NCBI RefSeq assembly: GCF_013344475.1
Contig: NZ_JABUOU010000001.1
Coordinates: 806,001 to 870,000, forward strand
Length of the DNA: 64,000 nt
Reading direction: 5' to 3'
DNA from: Martelella limonii
Lineage (GTDB): Bacteria > Pseudomonadota > Alphaproteobacteria > Rhizobiales > Rhizobiaceae
In this document: in pieces, positions 59,284 to 64,000 of the stretch
Layout of the letters: every line of letters begins with the position of its first letter
Position numbering within the stretch: position 1 is the first letter of the stretch
The notes under the pieces: model-generated
Told to the model about the DNA's origin: nothing
What the model saw: only the letters and a program-made list of their open reading frames with translations
The model's database searches: none
Translations under genes and position numbers: made by a program

Positions 59284-60480
59284 TTGCCCTATAACCTAAC
59301 AGCAATCATCGCATGGTCTGCGGACAGCTTGCTCCTGGCCGCTTTTCTGTTTCCGCTCTGGATGCGCAACAGAACGCGCTTCTATGTGCTCTACTGGATC
59401 TTCGCGCTGGTGGCCCAGGGGTTGGGCCTCGCCTTGCTGATGGTGGCCGGATCTGATCCCCTGAGGCTGGTCGGTTTGCTGGCCTTTACCTTCCTGATCA
59501 GCGCACGCGCGCTCGCCACGGCAGGGCTGTTGAGCCTTTACGGCGAAGACAGGCCCGCTGCGTTCACGATGGTCATTGTCGCCTTGTCGGTTGGCGTAGG
59601 CGTCCTCAGCAGGCTTGCAGGCGTTGGCAGTGCCGCCAATGTGGCTGGCTTCTATATCGGCAGCTTCGCGGTCGCAGTATATGGCTTTTACTTCCTGTCG
59701 ACCCGCATGCCGAGCATAAAACTGCGCTTTCGCAGACCTCTCCTGACCCTCTTCTTTACGGAAGCACTGGTAGCGGTAGCATTCCTGGGGGCCTATAACT
59801 TCCAGACATCTCCGCCTTCACTTGATAGCGCAACCACTTCACTTGCCATGATTTCCGGGTTTCTGCTTTTTTCGGCGAAGGGATTCTTCGCGGTTTGGCT
59901 CACCGTGGAGCGACTCGAGAGTGACCTGCGCGACCTGGCCTTTAGCGACCCGCTCACAAACGTCCTGAACCGCCGCGGCGTGATCGACGAGATCGAGAAG
60001 ATGTCGCATCGTTCGGCCAAGACCGATCAGTTTGCCTACTTCTCCCTCGATCTCGACGACTTCAAGGGGATCAATGATATTCACGGCCACAGCGTTGGCG
60101 ACAGGGCGCTGGTGAATTTCACCAATGTCGTGCGCCAATGCCTGCGCGAGAAGGACATCTTCGGCCGCACTGGCGGCGAGGAGTTTGCGATCTTCACCCG
60201 CGTGCCGGACCGCCGGACGGCTGCCCAGATTGCCGAGCGGATCCGCTCCTCGCTCGAGGCGACCTCGTTCCGGGAAAATGATCGCATCCTGAAAATGACC
60301 GTAAGCATTGGCGTGACGATGATGCGCGGACGGATCGGCGATATCGAAACCATGCTCACCGAAGCCGATCGCGCGCTTTACAAGGCCAAGGGTGACGGGC
60401 GGAACCGGATCGTGTTCTACGACGCGACCCAAAGCGCCGAAGCAGGCTCCACCGACCGCGATATCGCACTGGCCATGTGA
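59284..60480 (+). CDS. Membrane-anchored diguanylate cyclase (GGDEF)
   Basis: A 398-residue protein with about six or seven N-terminal membrane helices (residues 5-205) and a C-terminal GGDEF domain (about 215-380). The active-site motif is GGEEF, and the inhibitory site REKD lies five residues before it, so it should make c-di-GMP under product feedback. The helical part resembles the sensor regions of other rhizobial membrane cyclases, with no recognised ligand. The start is a TTG at 59284 with a weak ribosome-binding site. A strong terminator follows. Confidence 0.9.
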   Translation: MPYNLTAIIAWSADSLLLAAFLFPLWMRNRTRFYVLYWIFALVAQGLGLALLMVAGSDPLRLVGLLAFTFLISARALATAGLLSLYGEDRPAAFTMVIVALSVGVGVLSRLAGVGSAANVAGFYIGSFAVAVYGFYFLSTRMPSIKLRFRRPLLTLFFTEALVAVAFLGAYNFQTSPPSLDSATTSLAMISGFLLFSAKGFFAVWLTVERLESDLRDLAFSDPLTNVLNRRGVIDEIEKMSHRSAKTDQFAYFSLDLDDFKGINDIHGHSVGDRALVNFTNVVRQCLREKDIFGRTGGEEFAIFTRVPDRRTAAQIAERIRSSLEATSFRENDRILKMTVSIGVTMMRGRIGDIETMLTEADRALYKAKGDGRNRIVFYDATQSAEAGSTDRDIALAM

Positions 60481-60508
60481 CGCCCTGTCGATTGTGGATA
60501 AGTCGTTC

Positions 60509-60548
60509 AGCCGACGGGCGGCAAGCCTTTGCCGCCCGTCGGCTTTTT
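60509..60548 (+). terminator. Terminator after the diguanylate cyclase gene
   Basis: A 15-bp perfect stem (60509-60523 with 60530-60544) is followed by TTTT on the plus strand. It sits just before the end of the convergent metY gene. Confidence 0.93.
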
Positions 60549-60550
60549 CA

Positions 60551-61834
60551 TCAGATCCTGTTCAGAGCCTGCTCGAGATCGGCAATGATATCATTGGGAT
60601 CTTCAATGCCGATCGACAAACGAACGACATCTGGTCCTGCGCCTGCCGCAACCTGCTGCTCGGGCGAAAGCTGTGCATGGGTTGTGGATGCAGGGTGGAT
60701 AACGAGCGAGCGCGTATCGCCGATATTGGCGAGATGCGAGAACAGCTCCAGCGCCCCGACAAAGGTCTTGCCGGCCTCATAGCCGCCCTTCAGGCCGAAG
60801 GTGAAGACTGCGCCTGCGCCCTTGGGCGAATAACGCTGCTGCAGGTCGTGATTGGCGTCGTCGTCCAGGCCCGAATAGCTGACCCAGGAGACCTGGTCCG
60901 CCTGCTTCAACCACTTGGCAACAGCCAGGGCATTGTCGCAGTGGCGCTGCATGCGCAGCGGCAGCGTCTCGATCCCGGTCGCGATCATGAAGGCGTTGAA
61001 AGGCGAAATCGCCGGACCGAGGTCGCGCAGGCTGAGAACGCGTGCGCCGAGCGCAAAGGCCAGATTGCCGAATGCCTGATGGATCACCAGGCCGCCATAT
61101 TCACCGCGCGGCTCGGAGAGCATCGGATATTTGCCCGACTTAGACCAGTCGAACGTACCGCCATCGACAAGGATGCCGCCCATGGAATTGCCGTGGCCGC
61201 CGAGAAACTTCGTCAGCGAATGCACGACGATGTCTGCGCCATGGGCGAGCGGGCGCACCAGATACGGTGTCGCCATGGTGTTGTCGACGATCAGCGGCAG
61301 GCCATGGTCATGGGCGACCTTGGCGATTGCCTCGATGTCGACGAAGGTTCCGCCCGGATTGGCAAGGCTCTCGATGAAGATCGCCTTGGTGCGGTCGTCG
61401 ATTTCAGCGGCAAAGCTCTCCGGATTGGACGAATCCGCCCAGCGAACCTTCCAGCCAAAGCTCTCGAAAGAATGGCCAAACTGGTTGATCGAACCGCCAT
61501 AAAGCCTTCTTGCAGCGACGAAATTGTCGCCGGGCTGCATCAGCATATGGAACGTCAGGAACTGTGCGGCATGTCCCGAGGCAACGGCGAGCGCGGCAGA
61601 ACCGCCCTCCAACGCGGCAACGCGCTCCTCCAGCACGCCCGTCGTCGGGTTCATGATGCGGGTATAGATATTGCCGAATTCCTTGAGGCCGAACAGCGCC
61701 GCGGCGTGGTCTGAATCGTTGAACACGAACGATGTCGTCTGATAGATCGGCGTTGCACGCGCATTGGTCGCGCTATCTGGCGCGGCACCTGCGTGGATCG
61801 AGAGCGTCGAAAAGCCCGGTTCCCGGTTTGCCAT
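60551..61834 (-). CDS. metY: O-acetylhomoserine sulfhydrylase / aminocarboxypropyltransferase
   Basis: A 427-residue PLP enzyme of the Cys/Met metabolism family. It makes homocysteine from O-acetylhomoserine and sulfide, bypassing cystathionine. The PLP lysine is Lys209 in VHSLTKFLGGHGNSMGG. Conserved pieces are YQTTSFVF, YTRIMNPTTGVLEERVAALEGG and RLYGGSINQF, with the family's longer length (about 425). The C-terminus VRLSIGIEDPNDIIADLEQAL is typical. Upstream I looked for a SAM riboswitch and did not find one. Confidence 0.95.
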   Translation of the reverse strand: MANREPGFSTLSIHAGAAPDSATNARATPIYQTTSFVFNDSDHAAALFGLKEFGNIYTRIMNPTTGVLEERVAALEGGSAALAVASGHAAQFLTFHMLMQPGDNFVAARRLYGGSINQFGHSFESFGWKVRWADSSNPESFAAEIDDRTKAIFIESLANPGGTFVDIEAIAKVAHDHGLPLIVDNTMATPYLVRPLAHGADIVVHSLTKFLGGHGNSMGGILVDGGTFDWSKSGKYPMLSEPRGEYGGLVIHQAFGNLAFALGARVLSLRDLGPAISPFNAFMIATGIETLPLRMQRHCDNALAVAKWLKQADQVSWVSYSGLDDDANHDLQQRYSPKGAGAVFTFGLKGGYEAGKTFVGALELFSHLANIGDTRSLVIHPASTTHAQLSPEQQVAAGAGPDVVRLSIGIEDPNDIIADLEQALNRI

Positions 61835-61884
61835 ATTATTTCCTTCCCTGGTTTCACATGCCCCTGAAAGCCGCGTTGCGGCCT

Positions 61885-61898
61885 TTGATCGGGATCAA
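61885..61898 (+). promoter_or_regulatory. FNR/FnrN-type box upstream of the DUF6455-like gene
   Basis: TTGATCGGGATCAA is a perfect TTGAT-N4-ATCAA site. Centred at -41.5 it gives a start near 61933, with a -10-like TATGGC near 61923-61928 and a 19-base leader to the ATG at 61952. It also lies 50 bases upstream of the divergent metY start. Confidence 0.8.
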
Positions 61899-61951
61899 TG
61901 TCGTCTTTTATACAAGTGTCAGTATGGCTGTCGACAACGTGGAGAGCAGCA

Positions 61952-62305
61952 ATGGATATTTTGCAGAGTGCCGACCCCAACCAGCCGCCTGCTGGCGACC
62001 ACGCCGCGAAAGCCGTATTTCCGTCGCTTTCGACAGCGCCCTTCGCGGAATTCGAATTGCGCGATGCGGCGGAAATGTCCGAGATGATGAAAGCGCTCAA
62101 CATCGATCCGGTGGAAGCGGAGTTTCAGTATCGCAGGCTTTATTATGGGATGGAAGCGAACTGCGCCGGCTGCCGTGACAAGAAACGCTGCCGCACGGAC
62201 CTTGCCCATGGGCAGGCTTCCGAAAATTTCCGCGACTACTGCGAAAATGAAACCCTTCTGAACGAGATGCGCGCAGACCCCGACGTGCTGCTTCAGGACG
62301 TCTGA
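61952..62305 (+). CDS. DUF6455-like small cysteine-containing protein
   Basis: A 117-residue cytoplasmic protein resembling the DUF6455 family. The N-terminal part is poorly conserved. The second half has the family hallmark YYGMEANCAGCRDKKRCR, then FRDYCENETLL: four cysteines (C-x2-C-x5-C and a later C) that could bind a metal or iron-sulfur centre. The function is unknown to me. The ATG at 61952 has GGAG eight bases upstream. A perfect FNR-type box in the 117-base gap suggests it is made at low oxygen. Confidence 0.78.
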   Translation: MDILQSADPNQPPAGDHAAKAVFPSLSTAPFAEFELRDAAEMSEMMKALNIDPVEAEFQYRRLYYGMEANCAGCRDKKRCRTDLAHGQASENFRDYCENETLLNEMRADPDVLLQDV

Positions 62306-62398
62306 AGCGGCGTCACACTCGAAGGACAGCAAAGGCAGCGCCGGCTTGCGCGCAACTTTCAGGAGGCAAAGCCGAGTCCCGCTCGGCCGTACCTCGGC

Positions 62399-62830
62399 TC
62401 AGGCGCCGATCAGACGCGGATATTCGATCGCGGGACAACGGTCCATGATCACCGTCAACCCCTTTTCCTTGGCGCGCGCAGCTGCCTCATCGTCGCGAAT
62501 GTCGAGCTGCATCCAGATGACACGGGGAAGCGGCGACAATGCCAGCGCCTCATCAACCACGCCGCCCACAAAGGAAGAGGCGCGGAAGATATCGACCATG
62601 TCGATAGGGCCGTCGATTTCGGCAAGACTGCCGCACACAGCCTGTCCGTGGATCGACTTGCCGGCGAGGCCCGGATTGACGGGCACGACGTCGTAGCCCT
62701 TGGACAGGAGAAATCCCATGACACGATAGCTCGGTCGTTCCGGTTTCGGGGACGCGCCCACGAGCGCAATGCGCTTCACCGATTTCAAAACATCAACAAT
62801 TGTTGAATCATCCACTTGAAGTTGCACCAT
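62399..62830 (-). CDS. CoA-binding domain protein (YccU-like)
   Basis: A 143-residue Rossmann-fold protein of the CoA-binding/YccU family. The nucleotide-binding ALVGASPKPERPSYRVMGFLL spans about residues 21-41. VVPVNPG, DMVDIFRASSFV and the final VIMDRCPAIEYPRL are typical of the family. It is thought to bind coenzyme A, and its biological role is unclear. I chose the ATG at 62830 (MVQLQVDDSTIVDVL). The 27 residues upstream in the frame are not family-like. Confidence 0.85.
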   Translation of the reverse strand: MVQLQVDDSTIVDVLKSVKRIALVGASPKPERPSYRVMGFLLSKGYDVVPVNPGLAGKSIHGQAVCGSLAEIDGPIDMVDIFRASSFVGGVVDEALALSPLPRVIWMQLDIRDDEAAARAKEKGLTVIMDRCPAIEYPRLIGA

Positions 62831-62897
62831 GACTGAAACAATTTCCTTGTTACAATGGTTTAGTAGAAAACCAGGGAGACCACGAGGGTTTGGGACC

Positions 62898-63254
62898 ATG
62901 AAACAACTCATTACGGCAAGTGTTTTTCTCGCATCACTTGGTGCCGCTCAAGCACAGGAACCCGTCAATCGCTACGACATCCAGAATTTGACCTGCAATC
63001 AGGTGCTCACGATCCTGAACCAGCAGGGCGCCGCGATCCTGCGTTATCCCGCACCGAATGGCAGTGGACGCATTCTTTATGACCGTTACGTGGCAAGCCC
63101 GGCCATTTGCTTCGGTGAAGCCGGACACGCCATCCGCCGCGAAATCCCGACAGCGGACACGAATGCCTGTCCCACCTTGTCTTGCAGGCCCGGCCCGCCG
63201 GATTGCGACGATGACGGGATCGCCTTCGACATGTTCGCCTGCTACGACAACTGA
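62898..63254 (+). CDS. Small secreted cysteine-rich protein
   Basis: A 118-residue protein I do not recognise beyond its general features. Residues 1-19 are a signal peptide (MKQLITASVFLASLGAAQA). The mature part has six cysteines (LTCNQVL, AICFGEA, NACPTLSC, PDCDDDG, FACYDN), an even number that suits three disulfides in the periplasm. The ATG at 62898 is chosen because it puts the signal peptide at the N-terminus. A strong terminator follows, so it is a single-gene unit. Confidence 0.75.
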   Translation: MKQLITASVFLASLGAAQAQEPVNRYDIQNLTCNQVLTILNQQGAAILRYPAPNGSGRILYDRYVASPAICFGEAGHAIRREIPTADTNACPTLSCRPGPPDCDDDGIAFDMFACYDN

Positions 63255-63277
63255 GACGGCACTCCGTCTTCCCTCAT

Positions 63278-63307
63278 CAAGCCCCGCAGATCTTGCGGGG
63301 CTTTTTT
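63278..63307 (+). terminator. Terminator of the small secreted protein gene
   Basis: A 10-bp perfect stem (AAGCCCCGCA and TGCGGGGCTT) with a run of T from 63301 to 63307, 24 bases after the stop. Confidence 0.94.
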
Positions 63308-63644
63308 TGTGTTTACAGATCCCAAGCCTTCAGATGGGCGGGTTGTCTCCCTCATCTTAAGGCGTCGCGGCGGAATTCAGGATCTCTGCCCCGGCGAAAA
63401 GCATCGTCCGCGCCATCATCGTGCGCGACAATAAAATGCGCAAACCCAAATATTGCATTCGCTTTAAGCAAGCATACCCATGCCCATCCCCGAGCATGAC
63501 ACTTTTATGACAGTCATGTGAATTTTGGATAAATAGAAACAAATAGTTTTCGAGAAATATGAAATTTTTACAACAATATATGCTTTCTAGACTTTGATTG
63601 GTATAGCACTCCCGTTTTCAACCAAACCTCAAAAGGGCTATCTG
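63308..63644. other. pstS upstream region, no gene seen
   Basis: The region is AT-rich in its last 170 bases, as expected for a promoter. It contains the Pho-box-like site at 63496-63513 and A/T runs at 63540-63590. I see no gene or RNA. Confidence 0.5.
63496..63513 (-). promoter_or_regulatory. Pho-box-like PhoB site upstream of pstS
   Basis: On the minus strand the site reads CTGTCATAAAAGTGTCAT, two copies of the PhoB half-site (consensus CTGTCAT-N4-CTGTCAT) with one mismatch. It lies 132 bases before pstS. Its orientation is opposite to the gene, which is less common, so control of pst is likely but not certain. Confidence 0.6.
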
Positions 63645-64000
63645 ATGAAAATCGGAAATTTTTCCAAGGGCGCTAAGGTTGCAGTCGTTGCCGCCGCCAT
63701 GGTCTTCTCCGGCACCATTGCAAATGCTGCCGACACGTCGCTGACCGGCTCGGGCGCCTCCTTCCCCTTCCCGCTCTACTCGGCCTGGTTTAAGGATTTT
63801 GGCCAGAAGACCGGCATCGAAGTCAACTACCAGTCCAAGGGCTCGGGCGCTGGCATCGAAGACTTTACCAACCACGTTGTTGACTTCGCAGCTTCCGACG
63901 CTGCCATGAGCGACGAAGAAATCGCCAAGATCGACGGCGGCGTGATCCTGCTTCCGATGACGGCCGGCGAGATCGTTCTTGCCTACAACATCGATGGCGT
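63645..64000 (+). CDS. pstS: Phosphate ABC transporter substrate-binding protein, N-terminal part
   Basis: The first 118 residues of the periplasmic phosphate-binding protein. A signal peptide (KVAVVAAAMVFSGTIANAA) ends near residue 29. The phosphate-binding loops are visible: LTGSGASFPFPLYSAW, VNYQSKGSGAGIEDF and DFAASDAAMSDEE. The ATG at 63645 has AGGG upstream. The gene runs past the window edge. The pstCAB-phoU genes would be expected to follow. A Pho-box-like site lies in the promoter region. Confidence 0.95.
   Translation, partial: MKIGNFSKGAKVAVVAAAMVFSGTIANAADTSLTGSGASFPFPLYSAWFKDFGQKTGIEVNYQSKGSGAGIEDFTNHVVDFAASDAAMSDEEIAKIDGGVILLPMTAGEIVLAYNIDG

Noticed and set aside
61835-61951. 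SAM-II or other SAM riboswitch in the metY leader
   Set aside because: There is a hairpin near 61867-61886, but the conserved SAM-II core (such as GCTAAA) is absent.
62793-62806. Perfect palindrome TCAACAATTGTTGA as a possible operator
   Set aside because: It lies inside the coding sequence of the CoA-binding protein once the start is set at 62830.

Overview
The window looks like a chromosomal segment from an alphaproteobacterium of the order Hyphomicrobiales (Rhizobiales), close to Rhizobium, Agrobacterium or Martelella. The case rests on five things: a complete acpXL-fabZXL-fabF2XL-fabF1XL-adhXL-lpxXL cluster for the very-long-chain fatty acid of rhizobial lipid A, a permuted two-piece tmRNA gene beside sspB, a phosphatidylcholine synthase, an FnrN-type regulator, and a lacEFGZK-type operon as described in Agrobacterium. 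The sequence is GC-rich with ordinary gene density. I see no insertion sequence, prophage, CRISPR array, toxin cluster or integrated element.

Layout. 1-5700: the end of a sugar-binding protein, two permeases, a GH2 beta-galactosidase-like enzyme and an ABC ATPase (lacEFGZK order). 5.9-8.3 kb: thyA, tmRNA, sspB and two small genes. 8.3-12 kb: glmU-glmS-GNAT. 12.2-12.7 kb: a hemerythrin-like gene behind an FNR-type box. 12.8-18.3 kb: the lipid A very-long-chain acyl cluster. 18.3-20.6 kb: hemN and fnrN, divergent, with an FNR box between them. 20.7-27.4 kb: L,D-transpeptidase, nucleoside hydrolase, TSUP permease, cobU, an orphan betaine-type binding protein, tRNA-Lys(CUU), PhzF-like and NUDIX genes. 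27.6-32.3 kb: a BMP-type (nucleoside-like) ABC transporter. 32.5-36.3 kb: pcs, a ubiH-like hydroxylase, an AEC carrier and ccdA. 36.5-42.7 kb: tRNA-Lys(UUU), a YrhK-repeat membrane protein, lexA, comEC and gltA. 43-48 kb: an aminotransferase, two TetR regulators with recognisable operators, a cupin, a small membrane protein and ilvC. 48-53.4 kb: a 1367-residue GAF/PAS/GGDEF/EAL protein and a TIGR03032-like protein. 53.6-59 kb: hupB, lon, clpX and clpP. 59.3-64 kb: a membrane diguanylate cyclase, metY, a DUF6455-like gene behind a third FNR-type box, a CoA-binding protein, a small secreted cysteine-rich protein, and the start of pstS behind a Pho-box-like site.

Two themes link separate loci. 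The first is oxygen response: fnrN encodes an iron-sulfur FNR-type regulator, and three near-perfect TTGA-N6-TCAA sites lie upstream of hemN/fnrN, the hemerythrin-like gene and the DUF6455-like gene. The last two sites are placed suitably for class II activation. The second is protein quality control: tmRNA, its adaptor SspB, ClpXP and Lon are all encoded within about 52 kb.

Most of the window is conserved housekeeping, and I found no convincing undescribed multi-gene system. The most useful leads are the small FNR regulon including a poorly characterised DUF6455 protein, the ketosynthase homologue that has lost its catalytic cysteine, and two TetR operators.
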